Source of the DNA: Tetragonia tetragonoides
Taxonomy: Eukaryota > Streptophyta > Magnoliopsida > Caryophyllales > Aizoaceae
Reading direction: 5' to 3'
Assembly: GCA_038025085.1 (NCBI GenBank)
Contig: CM076148.1
Coordinates: 37,035,691-37,099,690, forward strand
DNA length: 64,000 bases
Below, one piece after another: positions 48,541-63,541 of the stretch. Positions within the stretch are counted from its first letter, which is position 1. Each line of letters begins with the position of its first letter. The notes under the pieces were generated by a model. That model was not told the DNA's origin. It did no database searches and was given only the letters and a program-made list of their open reading frames with translations. The position numbers and the translations under genes were made by a program.

Positions 48541-49240
48541 CAGTCTAAACAAAGTTGTAACAGAAATCTCAAGATAGATGTGATCACTTAATACCCTTAG
48601 GTTATGGACATCATCGTCAGATAAGTGATTTTGTTAATTTTCCTCTTAATGATGTAAAGTGATAGAAATTAGTGTCATGTCCCATCAATCATCCTATTAA
48701 TTCTAGTCATTTTGAGTTGGGTTTATTTGATCTTCAGGGCAAAGTTCTATCCGGATTTATTTTGATTTCGGGCCACTTTATATTGGGTGTAGACATCGGC
48801 AAGTGGGAGGGGATTCTGTAGTCGATTCGGTCCGACTCAGTGCCCAACGGGTCATAACTCATTTATATAATTGTTAATGAGCGGATCAAAATGGGTCGAC
48901 CTATTTAAAAGTTAAGACGAGTCATACCCGGTTACAAATGGGGCAACTGAATATTTTATTGTTAAAAATTACTTTTTAAATTTTAAACGGGTCAAAATGG
49001 GCCGGCCAACCCAACCCATGACTAACCCGACCACAAACCTGACTGACCCGACCCCGCCCATGTAATAAATGGACAGACCCGACCCGGCCAGTTGCCCAGG
49101 CCTAATTACGTGGTACCGAGTCCGGGTTAGTCAATTTGAGTAGGATTTATTTGAGTTTTAAAGTAGTCTCAGTGAGGTTATGTTTAATTCAACTTAATTT
49201 CATTTAAATTCAGTTTAGTTCGGTCTAGTTCAGTTCATGT
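48511..49240. other. Spacer with a hAT-like MITE (48790-49104)
   Basis: TAGACATCGGCAAGTGG and the reverse complement of the right end TAGGCCTGGGCAACTGG are weakly inverted, with flanks ATTGGGTG / ATTACGTG (6 of 8). The interior has GACCCGACC/GGGTCGACC repeats, reminiscent of the insert at 25791. The remaining spacer holds nothing recognised. Confidence 0.5.
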
Positions 49241-50981
49241 CACTACTACATAAACAAGATACAACGTCGGTATATTTAGGCATATAACATCGGTTTTATC
49301 ACCGACGTAATAGACGGCTGATGTAGTAGGGGTATACCTACAACGTCGGTTTTTTGTAAAAAACCGACGTGAAAGAGTAGGTTATGACGTCAGTTTTCTG
49401 GAATAACCGGCGTGAAATGGTTGGGCACAACATCGCTTTTCCTCAAAAAAAACGATGTCAAAGAGGTATTATTTTCAGGAAAAATGGCAGTTACGACGTC
49501 GGTTTTTGATATATATTTTTCACAAAAAAAATTGAACCTGCCCATCTATAGAAATAACTTATACAATACTTAAAAATAAATATATCAATGTTATTAAAAT
49601 CATCTACTAATCATTAATCACCAGCAAACTTGACATTTATTTGATAAATGAATTTACAATAGGAAAAAGAACAAATTATTCTAAATTACTTCATCAAACA
49701 ACTGTCTTCAACTCACTGTAGCCCAAGGTCACCCAACATTCCAACAAGAACACTTTGAGCTGATTTCCATTCACAAAATACGGCAATAACCGTTGCCAAG
49801 ATTCCAGAAGCTTTGATTGATTAATCCTAGCAATAGCTATGCTACACAACAGCACGGAAAGATGAATGGGACATCTTACTTGATCTGCACTCTGCACATG
49901 TGAGAGTATCATATCAATTTACGGGGTGTTCTACTTGATTCTCTTCAAGAAGAGTCAAAACTGCAGCAAATTATACTCTAATAACATCCAACGACCAGAT
50001 ATCAAATAAATGCACATGAAAATTAAACTTGTAAGAACTTTTAGTTTTGGTACTATGTAGTGAGTTGGCATGCATCTACGCTCAAATGGAGAAGATTTCA
50101 GCTTAAAACCTAGCACCCAAGAACAGGATCTGGAAAACCAGAACCGCAAATGCTTATGGCTCTCTCCTTCGACACAAAACAAACAAGAACAAACGAAACT
50201 GAAAGTCACTCATCAAAAGAGGTAAGAATCTAAGCTAACAAAACATAATCAGCATCACTAATACACAAACTTGTACAAAAAAAATCACATTCTATTTTCG
50301 TGCTTTGAATAAAACTAATCCATACACTAAACTTAACAAAGTATTACTAGGATAGAGATAAACAGAGAATATGAAGACAAAAAATGAAATAAAATCACAT
50401 GAAAAGTCATCTAGTTCAGCATGTAAAATCAATCTTAGCTAGGCTCACTTTAGTATCCACTTAGATAGTTATTTTCCTTGAGTTGCAGCATCTTAGCAAG
50501 CAAAACCACTGTTTGACAACAAAATCTAAGTCTGAATTCAGATTAAAAAAACAGAGCCCAAACCAGCAATGTTGACCGCTAAGATCACCTATAACAACTC
50601 CTTGCTTTCCTTTGGTTAGTCTATCAAACCAATAATGAATCTATATCATAGTTCAGTAATGGTCTTATGTCATGCTGAAATTGTGGGTATATAAACACAC
50701 ATCAGGGGCTCAAAAACAGGAACCAAACGCCAAAAAACAAAACAATAACAATACCACCCCCACAGAATTAACACCCATGACCACAAAATTTTGAGAACTC
50801 ATTGTCATGTCATAGCAAACAATAACAACACCCCTATATCTTTATCAGCTATCACTCTATTAGAGATAAGCCAGATAATAATCAAAGAAGTTGGAAAATT
50901 AAATCAGTTTCGAATTCTGTTTTGTCCCCTGAATGCACATAACAAAAAGCATTAAAGATAAAAGAGACATAAGAATCAAAC

Positions 50982-51070
50982 CTGAAGCTCAGCCTCAAGC
51001 TCCTCACAATCACAACCAGTAGCAATCGACTTTACATTCTCAATCGTTTCTGGGAAACCACAAGCATTTT
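50982..51070 (-). pseudogene. Possible captured exon inside the CACTA element
   Basis: On the minus strand an AG acceptor at 51071-51072 is followed by an open stretch containing NACGFPETIENVKSIATGC and CEELEAELQ, then CAG/GTTTGA as donor. Composition is coding-like in AT-rich surroundings. The parent gene is not recognised and no other exon could be linked with confidence. Confidence 0.3.
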
Positions 51071-52360
51071 CTACTCAAATCTGATTAATATCAGATTTAG
51101 TCAAGTGAGTCAACTAACTTACAAAAATTCAGTCTAAACAATCAATCAATAGAAAATGCAACAAAAAACAAAAACAAAATCTACTAACATCACAAAACTC
51201 AAAAACAGCGAAGAACTTAGCCCTAGAAACAAAGACCCAGATATTGAACCAAACAATCAAAATAATTTGAAACCCTAATTCATACCTAATTGAATCAAAT
51301 ATCACTAACAGATGCATTCGTGACAGTAGTGGAATTAACATTCCTATACTTCCAATAATTTAGAAAGCAGATAATCAATAACATGACATTATATATGATA
51401 GTAGATCGTTATCCAGAAATCCTTTTAATGTATATGCAGCTCCACAGAAAAATTATCATAAAAAGTTAGCTTAGGCAATTGATCATTAGATATGAATGTA
51501 CATAAGAGAAAGGATGTACAAGCTTACCATTTTTCCAGAAGCAAATATAAGGGTAGTGGTCTTCGGCTCCCTTATCCTCATTATTACGACAGCACATTGC
51601 TACAGATAACACAAACGCATAGCAAGGGAGTTAACTTAGGTAGTATTGAGCAGAAAAAAGATGAACTGATAATTTGAAATATCTAAGGTTAAATATGTTA
51701 CATTGTCAGGCATGATATTCCACCACTAGCACTTCATTAAATATTTGATTGACTGATGCTCTATAAGGTATCAGGTTCAAGTCAAATGTTGGGGAAATTC
51801 CTAACTAGCACAATGTATGAATAAATCTTCCAAAATTTCTCTCATTATTTCCAGAACGTAGTGGGATTGTAAATCCAGAATATGAAAGATCACAGATTAT
51901 GAAAAGCTGCACAAAGTGATTATGAAAAGCTGGAGTGCCAGTCACAACACAGATTTCTTCAGATACATCAGACAGCAGGGGACAACAAGCAAAGAATATC
52001 GGTTGAAATAAAAATTGATTAGACAAAAAAAAAGGACCGATTGAAGAAACTGTAAATGCAATTAGAACGCAACATCATATCCAAACCCAAGTATTAAACC
52101 TCAAATATGCTAAGCTATATAACCAAAACCAAAATAAAATCATCAAATCTCCAAACAATTAGATACAATGAAAAAGACAGCTTGAAGAAACACAAGAAAC
52201 AAAACTAGAAAACCTAATTCCTCACCTCGTACCGGAGCTACTGAAAAACTCAAGAGGTTAGAAGACATCAAATGGAAAATCCAGAAGCAAACCTGAGAAG
52301 ACAGTAGACAAAGAGGAATTCAGAAGAACCATAAAAGGAGCAATTCTGCAAAATCATGTT

Positions 52361-52522
52361 CTCAATACTGTAGAATTCACAAGAAAGATTATCAAAAGCA
52401 CCAAACAAGATAAGCCGAACAGTAATTAAGGGATGAACGTTCTCAATACTGTAGAATTCACAAGAAAGATTATCAAAAGCACCAAACAAGATAAGCCGAA
52501 CAGTAATTAAGGGATGAACGAA
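52361..52522. repeat. 81-bp tandem duplication in the CACTA element
   Basis: CTCAATACTGTAGAATTCAC at 52361 recurs at 52442, and the whole 81-base unit through GGGATGAACG is repeated with almost no change. Confidence 0.95.
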
Positions 52523-53623
52523 AGAAAAATCAATTGAGTTTCAATCATAAACCAAAACAAACGAAATCAAACATCATAAACCAAAACTAACGAAATCGAA
52601 AAATCCAACAGCAACACACCACAATTTATGAGAGATCGAGAGAAGGAGAGAGAGAGAGAGAGAGATAACTGAACAAAAGAACCTCCATGAGTGGAAAAAG
52701 GAAAACCATGTTTCTAATTGCAAAAATATCCAAATTTTAGACCTAATTTCAAGTTGCAGGAATGAGTAATTCAATTCAGAAATTGCACCACACAATCAAA
52801 ATAATTTGAAACCCTAATTTCATACCTAATTGAACAGAATCACAGGATCTCCATCAAATGTTAAAACCCTAAATTGAAAACACACCAAAACCTAAACTGA
52901 ACCAAAATCACTGGGTTGCGAATTTCGCACAACAAAACCAAAATGACCCAAATAAATCAGAAACCCAAACCTAGAAATGAATGGCATCTAAAACGCGAAA
53001 TGCTTACCTCTTGCTCAGTACGCGTGCTTTGAACTCCTGGGCTTGAATTTCTCTTACCTAAAACTCATCAAACCCGCAGGAAAAAAAAAAACCAGAAAGC
53101 CATCTTAAGGCTAGAAAGAGTTGATCTGATGAGAGGAGGACGCGAACAAAGGAGCGTCGACGGCAGTGGTGGTGTGGCCTTGATGGTGGTGAGAGTGAGA
53201 GATAGAGAGAGAGTGTGACTGAGAGATAGAGAGTGTGTGTGAGAGAGAGAGAAAAGAATGTATTGAGAGTATGAGAGAGAAAACAAAGCTGGGCGTTTGT
53301 TTCATTTTGAAAGAAGAAAAAAACAAAAAACTGGACTTTGTTTTTCGTTTTTGAGTGGACAAAGTCGCTTTTCAAATATTGACGTAGCACATCGATTTTC
53401 TATTAAAAACGGAAGTTATAAGCTAAGCTACAACATCGGTTTTCGAAAACAACTGACGTTATACAACTCGCTCTCAAGTTGACCTCTACAACGTCGGTTT
53501 TTTCCGAAAACCGACGTTAAACTATTTCACAGTATTTACAATTTACCACCACCTAGTATATGACGTCGGATTTTTTCAACCGACGTTGTATGGGCGACGT
53601 GGTATCTCCATTTTGTAGTAGTG

Positions 53624-54289
53624 TGTGTAACTTTATCACTCATACAACTTTTTATTCCAAGATAATGTCATGATGATAACTATGTCATCGGAAAGATCTC
53701 AAATTATACTTACAAATGAGTTCAATATTGACTATGTTTGGACGGATTTTAAATGGTTACTTGTCAAGTTAAAAAAATCAATTTAATTCAGTTCATATCA
53801 GTTTTATTCTGGTGAATCAAATGAGACCTTAGTGACTATGAGTATGTAGGATTATTTGAGTTTTAGAGTAGTATCGGTTAAGTTATCAATTAGATCGCAT
53901 TATTTCGGGTTAACAATTGAAAATAATATATATTGCAATATATTTTCTGGTGTTGGACAATTCTAATCGGTCTTTTTTGTATTGGGTTGGGTTTTCTAGG
54001 AGCTACATATACATACTTATAGAAGCAAAATATCTCTCTTTCAAAAAGAAAAAAGAAAGATGCAAAATACTATCACGTGTTGATAAGGATGAATAGAAAG
54101 AATCAATGCAGTTAGAATCTCACTTTGTAAAAAATTGTGAATCTCTTTTTGTTCTTATCATAAGAGAATCGATGCACACTTTTTACTCCCCTTTTATTTG
54201 TTGGAATTAGATGCTTACTTTATGAAAACAAGTAAGAAATTGAAGGGAAATAACTACAATAGTAACATTTTCTTTCACACGCATCAGTC
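53624..54289 (+). promoter_or_regulatory. Upstream region of gene 5
   Basis: AT-rich; GGAATTAGATGC (54204) recalls the upstream phrase of the other genes but overall similarity is low. One CACGTG is at 54075-54080. Confidence 0.4.
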
Positions 54290-54297
54290 TATAAATA
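54290..54297 (+). promoter_or_regulatory. TATA box of gene 5
   Basis: TATAAATA in CAGTCTATAAATAAGCG, same spacing to the leader as in genes 1-3. Confidence 0.8.
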
Positions 54298-54319
54298 AGC
54301 GATTTGTAGTGGATGGAAG

Positions 54320-54889
54320 GCATGCATGCAGTGTAGCACATAACATTCATCCTCGGAAGAAGTCTTAGGTAATTCTCATCTCTTCTCTCGTTTCGTTTCT
54401 TGTAATCTTAGCTGCATAGGATATATTTGCCAATTTTAACTTTAATTTTATTTTTCGTATACCAACACTACTGCTACCAATCAAATAGAATTACAAAGTA
54501 CGTATTTTCAACTTTCAACTCACCAAGTAGTAAATATAAAAGTCATAAATGTTCGTACCATTTCACAACAACTTTTAAGTATTTTAGATATATGGCTTAC
54601 CATATATTTTGACTTTTCATAACCAGCTTGCAAAACAACTAGATGCGCCTAATATCAAAGCTTATCGATCTTCTACTTGTAGGAACCTCCACATCCCATG
54701 CATACAAAATTTTACTTTGTATTTTTAAAGAAAAAACAAGTACTTCAATTCTTTCCTATATCTCATAGTAATCTGAAATTTTAGATTTTTGTATACTACT
54801 TAAATTCCAATTTCCATCCAAACACTTGAAGCTTCATTCATAATGGCTTATATGATGACATTTAATAATTGAGTGACCATTTGGGACAG
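54320..54889 (+). other. Non-coding leader exon and 5'UTR intron of gene 5
   Basis: The leader ends GAAGAAGTCTTAG at 54368 with donor GTAATTCTC. The intron ends TTTGGGACAG at 54889, followed by GCTAGAGCTTAATATTAGC as in gene 3. Intron content is otherwise diverged. Confidence 0.65.
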
Positions 54890-54928
54890 GCTAGAGCTTA
54901 ATATTAGCAAGCGACCTTATTTGGCAAC

Positions 54929-55727
54929 ATGGCGGCAACCGAGCAATTGAACGTAAGCGCTCAATCTAACGTACAAGGCAGAATCAATAACGCAGTTCAA
55001 GGACCATTGACCTTTCTTAAGAGTCACGATTGGTCTGGCCAAGTCTCTGGAAACTATCCTCAGCGTATCCAAATTCCTGGTGACTATGCAGACTTTGTTC
55101 ACAATGGGGCTGGTGCCAATGGATCCAAGGGTGCAGTTGTGTACTATAGGTACGGTGGTCCCAAGGGTCCTGTTGCGTGGCTCGTCGGTTGGTGGCTCTC
55201 TGGTACAAACACTAGGGTATGTATCTCAAAACAGAGATTTTTATATCAGTTAGGCAAATGTTTATATCTGGTTCAAATTCGTGTCAGTTTCAAAAAATAT
55301 ATTTATAGAGATCGATAAAAGGTAGGAATATACAACAACAAATTGGTGTAATCATGTTAGATTTAGGTTATAGTACATGTTTATGTTGTGTTGTATATTG
55401 TGTTCGTGTTTTTCTCCCTAACTTCTTCATATTGTATTGTTGTATAGTGTCAGACATTATCAGCCTTACACATAGCCTAATGAACTATTGTACGTGTGTA
55501 CACGATACAAATATTAACCAGAAAATCTGGTGTTGTTGCTTGAATTGTAGGTGTATGTCGAAAGTGGAGCAAAACAGAACTATGACAACATTGATTGGAA
55601 TGCGATTGAACAGAGGATTAATAGGGGTGGCCAATCATATGAGAACTCTGACTTTGAGACTGACTCTGAGGCAAGTGCTACAATCAACAACAGTGGACAA
55701 CTTAATGTAACTTTTAAGCTTGATTAA
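54929..55727 (+). CDS. 23 kDa jasmonate-induced protein-like, gene 5, divergent member (two exons)
   Basis: Exon 1 is 54929-55216 and exon 2 is 55551-55727, phase 0 (ACTAGG/GTATGT, TTGTAG/GTGTAT), giving 154 residues. It keeps FLKSHDWSGQVSGNYPQRI, GSKGAVVYYRYGG and the tryptophan-rich VAWLVGWWLSGTNTR in exon 1. Exon 2 reads VYVESGAKQNYDNIDWNAIE and ends ASATINNSGQLNVTFKLD. The IDWNAI phrase is closer to the long family members than the CMDWKEI of genes 1 and 2. It lacks signal peptide and membrane segments. The leader-intron architecture is shared with genes 1-3, so it is a true but older paralog. AATAAA is at 55796-55801. Role: family induced by jasmonate; activity unknown. Confidence 0.8.
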
Positions 55728-57200
55728 AGCTATAGTAGATCTATATATGATCTGCGCTTGCTGGCTGCTAAGATATAACTATATATATGTATTACAATAA
55801 ACGAACGCATAGCGATTATGGAGCGCTAATAAAACATGCATGCTTAGTATATGTCACATGCATGAATGTTGGTAACTTTTAATAACTCCCCTTTTATGTT
55901 TATGCGAGTTTACATTATGTTATTGCTACTATATATAGTGGTCGTTTGGTTGGATATGGAAAATACAACTTCTTTGAAAGTGGTATTTTTATATATAAAA
56001 TAGAACGTTTTAAAAAGTGGGCAATTTTGTTTGGTTAGCAATGGGAAGTAGAACTTCCTTTTTTCTTCCTACTAGAAATACTTAGGGGAAAATAAGTGAC
56101 TTAGCTTACTCCATTTTGGGGAGTAGAACTTTCTGAGAAGTACCATTTAATTTGCATTACGTATCAATATAATTTGACTTTATATTGATATGTATGCAAA
56201 TTGCATGACTTTCTCCATCTTTGATGAGCTGACTCCTGACGGTTTCAAGTACAGGAGGGAACCCTCCCTACAAAGAAAGATAGAGAGTAAGTTTTAATTC
56301 TCACTACATGAATGAGGATTTGAACCCATGGCCACGTTGTGAGAGTGGGGCACATACTACTTGTACTCACACCTTATCCCTAGTTGGTTCCAACACATGA
56401 TTAGAGTGCCGCATCAGGAAAATTGTGCCGCATCGGGAAAATTGAGGTTAAAATATCAATATATAAGTCAAATAGGTTATTCCGATCCTCCTATTTTCAG
56501 TTGGTTGCTCTGCTCCTACATGGACCTTGTCCATGTCTCTATTGGATGTTTAACATTTAACCTACTAGAGCCAATTGTTGTTGCAGGCCCCTAAGCCCAT
56601 TTTAAAACTTGAGGCCCCATTCGTTTTGTCAATTTCTTAAAAGTTAGGTTTTTATGGACTGGGATATAAATGTACTTATTAGAAGATTACTCATTTTTTT
56701 CTTTTCAATTTCAATTTTTTTTTCTTTTTTACTATATCTCCATAATGGTTGCGTTACAAAAAATGGGATCTCACTATTATGGGGGCATGGTTGAGTGATA
56801 GAAATTCATCCATCCTTACTCAAAGTCGAGGGGTCTAATCTTGCCTTTGACATGAAGCAACTTTCCAGCGCAGGAAAATAGTTACCATGGTTGATAGTGA
56901 GTACCTTCGGTGTGAAGAAAACAAAAATAAAAATTGGATCTGCTAATCCCTACAATAAATCCGACCTTCCATGGCAGGTAATGATGTGCATCACTTACTT
57001 TAATTCACAAATCACAAGCAAAGCAGCAAGTTCAAGTACTGCAAGACATGCATACATGGTTCTCCACATTAGTTGTACTTTTGCTCTCCAAGTTTATGAC
57101 AAGGGTAGTCGACCATGCTTGTGGTGTACCAATGCCATTCACCGTCGTGGACCAGGCACAACTTCCTAGTTTTGAATTGTTGCCTTGACACTTTGACATA
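55728..57200. other. 3' flank of gene 5 and AT-rich spacer with a SINE relic (about 56779-56934)
   Basis: GGGGGCATGGTTGAGTGATA, CAAAGTCGAGGGGTCTAATC and the A-rich end resemble the SINE at 17653, so a diverged copy lies here; target duplications are not clear. The + frame 56891-57169 shows no family features and is not called. Confidence 0.55.
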
Positions 57201-59649
57201 CTAGTATAATGGTGCATGCCATGTTATGTGGCTAACGGTTTTTGGTAACATGGCAAATTGAAATTAGACCGTTTCACTTTCGCACCAATTTCAAAGGAGA
57301 CATCCACCGAAATCTACTACTTCAACTTCCAAAGAACTCAGTTTGGAGAATGCTTAATTTACCTATCGGATAGTTTAACCACCTGATAGTTTACCCGGGT
57401 GATGTGGACAAGATTTATAAGCTTGTACATTGAAACTCAAATTAAATATTTTCAACTTAAAAATAAATTATCAAAACTCAACCAATCACCAATTTACAAA
57501 TCATCCGGGTAGATTACCCGGTGGATAAACTAATATTCCTCCCTCAGTTCGTATTCTAGCTAAGCTACCTTTCACACATATCCCATGAGAGTTTGTGCCT
57601 CAAGACTCAAGAGTGTACATAATTAGAGATTTAAAGCATGAAGAAATTACTAATAAGCAAAACAAACACCGCTCACCAATATAGAGCTAATCAAGGGCAG
57701 ACTGTTGACCTATGACACTGTCTACCCGACCCTAACAATGGACGGATGTGAACAAGATTATCGTATAAATTTATAAGGACTCAACCCAAATTCGCTTATT
57801 GTCCATGAATTATAAAACATGTCAGGCCTAGTCCGTATCCGATTCTAATCCGTTTTTTTTTTATCAGCTTTACTCAAACAGTAATTATTCTTAGTGATCA
57901 TTTGGTGAACAAAAAACGAAAAAATTAATTTTTTTTTTTTTGTTTGTGTTCTAATACTCAAATGTTACACTATCTTCTAAAATACCAACTAACTATTGCC
58001 GTATAGGTTTTCTTTGATTATCACTTTGATTATGGCCAAATACTCACACAATTTTTAGTTTTATTTTTCTGTTTTTTAAGGGTACATACAGTTGTAGTTA
58101 CAACATTTTATACCAAACAACCAACAATTACATTTCTTTTTAATAATTGTTTTTTGAAACTTAAAATCGAGAAAAATAGCTTTTATATGCATGGTGCTGC
58201 ATTATTTTTGTTTTACTTTATCTTTTTTCCTTATTAAGAATACATAAATATCAAATACTTATATGAAATCACTAATTGTAACTTGTATGCTTCCAAAAAA
58301 ATTGTACTTCCTCCGTTTTATAAAAAAATTGTACTTTCTCCGTTTTATAAAGATGTTTACATTTACTTTTTCACGGTTTTCAATGCACCACTTTGATCGT
58401 AAATAATTGTAATTATATGCATGTATAAAGTATTAAATTATAATTTTTTAAAAGTATTCTTTAAAATGAATCTAACAATAGCATTTTTACACATAAATCT
58501 TTGTATTTTTTTCATTAATTCATGGTCAAAGTATGTGAACTTAAACTTTGACTCTGAAAAATAAAGTGTAAACATTTTGGTGAAACCGAGGAAGTAACTT
58601 GTAAGATCAATCAAATGATGTAATTAAAATACTGTTAAGAAAAAGTACTAAATAACTCGAATTGAATAAAGTACTCAATTTTACTAAGAGGAATTTAAAT
58701 AGTTAATCACTCAATTACAAAATTATTAGTTATTTATGCGGTCTGCGTATTTTTTTAAATGGAGAAAGAAAATTACATAATCAACAATTAAACTATTTTA
58801 GTGCTACAAAATTGTTATATTCGAATGTACACTGATATTTTAAATTTCTTTTACGCTAAATTCGATCATTCGTGTAAGTGTCTTATGTCTTTCAATTAAT
58901 AAAATTTATTTTCTTAACAAAGTGAGCAAAAAAATCGAGAAAAATAGATTTTTATTTTTATTTTTTTGATGAAAAATAGCTTTTTATTTGCATATATATA
59001 TATGGTGTTGCATTATTTTTGTTTGATTTGTCCTTTTTTTATTAATAAGACATAACTATCATATGCTTATATGAAATTACTAATTGTAAGATCAATGAAC
59101 TGATTTTTAATTAAATAGCTCATCATTATGCCTGTGGCCAACCTTGGCAAACCCAGACAAGCGCAAAGCACAACTTCCTTTCGTTTTAAGTTAACTTTTA
59201 CCTTAAACACCTAATCTTCTAACACTGTTTTTTGTTTTTGTAACCCGCAACATTAATGTAGCTACTAGTATACTAGACGACTATGCTACTATAACTAGCT
59301 TACTAGAGTGGTAAACTCACTGCTGGTAACTTGTAATTAGTAAAACTACACTTCCCAATTCGTTAACTTTTACCTTTCTTAAATTCCTATGTGCATAGAA
59401 TCCATCAAAATTCTCTATATGGTCAAATTTTATGCCTCGTGATTTTCTTTGTTTTGGTAATTGGGCTTTCTACACATGGCATGACTCGAACCTTCATGCA
59501 ACTATATTTTCAAACTTTTCTATAAATGTTTTTTAACTTCTCAATTATACGGAATACTAGCAAAGTGGTTGATATGAGTGCTTCTACACTCTTATTTCTT
59601 AATTAATACTGAGGATTTGAAATTTGAAAATAAAAATATTGTTTGTTAA
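57201..59649. other. Intergenic spacer with a diverged tandem duplication and a Stowaway
   Basis: AAAATCGAGAAAAATAGCTTTT..TGCATTATTTTTGTTT..TTATATGAAAT at about 58165-58290 recurs at about 58935-59095. Between them lies the Stowaway at 58334-58594. GGTAGATTACCCGGTGG / ACCACCTGATAGTTTACCCGG near 57380-57540 form a loose inverted pair. No gene recognised. Confidence 0.5.
58334..58594. mobile_element. Stowaway MITE with a duplicated left end
   Basis: CTTTCTCCGTTTTATAAAGATG to ..AAACCGAGGAAG, bordered by TA. An extra left terminus (TACTTCCTCCGTTTTATAA at about 58304) lies directly upstream, either a truncated second insertion or a local duplication. Confidence 0.75.
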
Positions 59650-61378
59650 GAACACTTTACCTTTTTATGGATCGATCAGATACGAATAGGATTAGTTCTA
59701 CCCCAAAAAGTCTAATCTGATCTCACTTATATAATAAAATAATTCGTTATCTTTGAAATAGTCTAATGCAAGAATGGGATAATAGTAATTAGAAAAACTG
59801 CACATTATATGGTTAATCAATAATCACCATCCAAGTATAAAATAAATAGCAATAAAATATTAAAAATACAAGTTTTATATGAGACTAACTCATTGTAAAA
59901 TGGGAGTTGTCATTATTTAGAAAACGTAGGGATACTTTGTGACTCTTGTCACTAAATGTCGTTATTGTAAAACAGATTGTGAAAATTGTTATCAATACGA
60001 TTGGAGATGTCAATAGTCATTGTTAGAAACACGAACACAACTAAAAGTCAATTAGAAAAATACGAACATGAATGACCCAAATCAAACACAATTACACCAA
60101 ATTATCTTAAAGTGTAATTATCTTGTAAGTATATTTTAACAAGAACGTAGTAAATTAGAGAGCCATCTCAGAGTGTGAATAATAAATTTATAGCATGTAT
60201 GAGTATGAATTTAACAGATAACGTAAAAAGGCAAATTATAATAAGTTTGAATAAGGCCCTGGTTCCTAGCTTTGAGTTTGACTTTGGTAAGACAAACCAT
60301 TTTCACTTTTTGATTTGAACCCAATTTTGACAATTTTTGGCCATCTATAAAATCCGCTGCTGCCACACTTGTATTTTTGGGCATTTTTTTTTTGTGTTAA
60401 GAGCATTTTACCTCTTTGTGAATATCTTAATAGGATTAGTCCTACCCCCAAAAGTCTAGCTTGATCTCACTTATATGTAATAATAAAAATAATTTTCACC
60501 TAACTGTTATCTTCTTCTTTTTTTCTTGAAATAGTCGGAATGCAAGAGTGGGATAGTAGTAATTAGAAAAACTGCACATTATACGGTTAATCAATAATCA
60601 TTCAAGTATAAAATAATTAGTTTCAAAGAGTAAAAGTACAAGTTTTATATGAGACCAACACACTGTAAAATGAGGGAAATTATTTAGAAAATGTGGGGTC
60701 ACGTATTTATTATGAGTTGTAACATTTGTCAATAAATATCGTTATTGTAAGATAGTTTGTGAAAATTGTTATCAATACGATTGGAGATGTCAATAGTCAC
60801 TGAGAGAAACACGAACACAATCAGAAGTCGCTTAGAGAAACATAAACAGGACTAACCCAAATTAGACACAATTACACCAAATTATCTTAAAATATAATTA
60901 TCTTCAATTTCAAATCAAATTTATGTATTTTAAAACTGACATGAAATTAATATGAAATAATTAAACACGACATGCCCAACATGGTATGTTTAATTAACAA
61001 TTAATCAACAACTCTAACTATAACAATATTATTATCTGAAATAAATAAATAAATAACAATATATACTTGTATGACAGTAGCATCGTGATTTGATAACTTC
61101 TAAATACTTATATTTTAACAAGAACGTAGTAGTAAATTAGACCCACCTCGGAGTGTGAATATATAATACTATGAGTATGAATTTAATAGAAAAACATGAA
61201 AAAAAAAAAATTAAAATAAGTTTGAAGGCCCTGGTTCCTAGCATTGAGTTTGACTTCGGTAAAACAAACCATTTAACTTTTTTAATTTTAACCCACTTTT
61301 GACAATTTTTGGCCCATCTATAAAATCCTTTGCTGCCACACTTGTATTTCTTTTGCGTTGGTGATTGAAAAAACAAAC
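59650..61378 (+). promoter_or_regulatory. Duplicated promoter region of the RGF-type gene
   Basis: 59690-60400 and 60430-61370 are two copies about 970 bp apart: AATAGGATTAGT.CTACCCC, GAAAAACTGCACATTATA.GG, ATCAATACGATTGGAGATGT, CCCTGGTTCCTAGC, TTTTTGG.CCATCTATAAAATC. Both keep a TATA box (60346-60352 and 61319-61325). Only the second is followed by a gene; the first runs into the second copy after CACACTTGTATTTTTGGGC. Confidence 0.75.
61319..61325 (+). promoter_or_regulatory. TATA box of the RGF-type gene
   Basis: TATAAAA, about 90 bases upstream of the chosen start codon. Confidence 0.75.
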
Positions 61379-61414
61379 ATGCCCTTGATTATTCTCTGCA
61401 AGTGCAAGACAAAA

Positions 61415-63541
<2,127 letters not shown>

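Larger units (their letters stand above)
49241..53623. mobile_element. Non-autonomous CACTA (En/Spm) element, 4.4 kb
   Basis: It starts CACTACTACATAAAC and ends TTTTGTAGTAGTG, with TGT target duplications (49238-49240, 53624-53626). Subterminal repeats of AACGTCGGTTTT / AAAACCGACGTT type lie at both ends (49263-49510, 53380-53600), often as local palindromes. No transposase is found. The interior has splice-site-bounded coding-like sequence on the minus strand (50982-51070) and an 81-bp tandem duplication. Confidence 0.9.

Noticed and set aside
53058..53390. Ser/Leu-rich frames near the CACTA right end
   Set aside because: They come from a GAGAGA tract read on the opposite strand.
56361..57169. 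Frames 56361-56594 and 56891-57169 as small genes
   Set aside because: The second overlaps the end of a SINE relic, and neither shows splice sites, promoter or family features.
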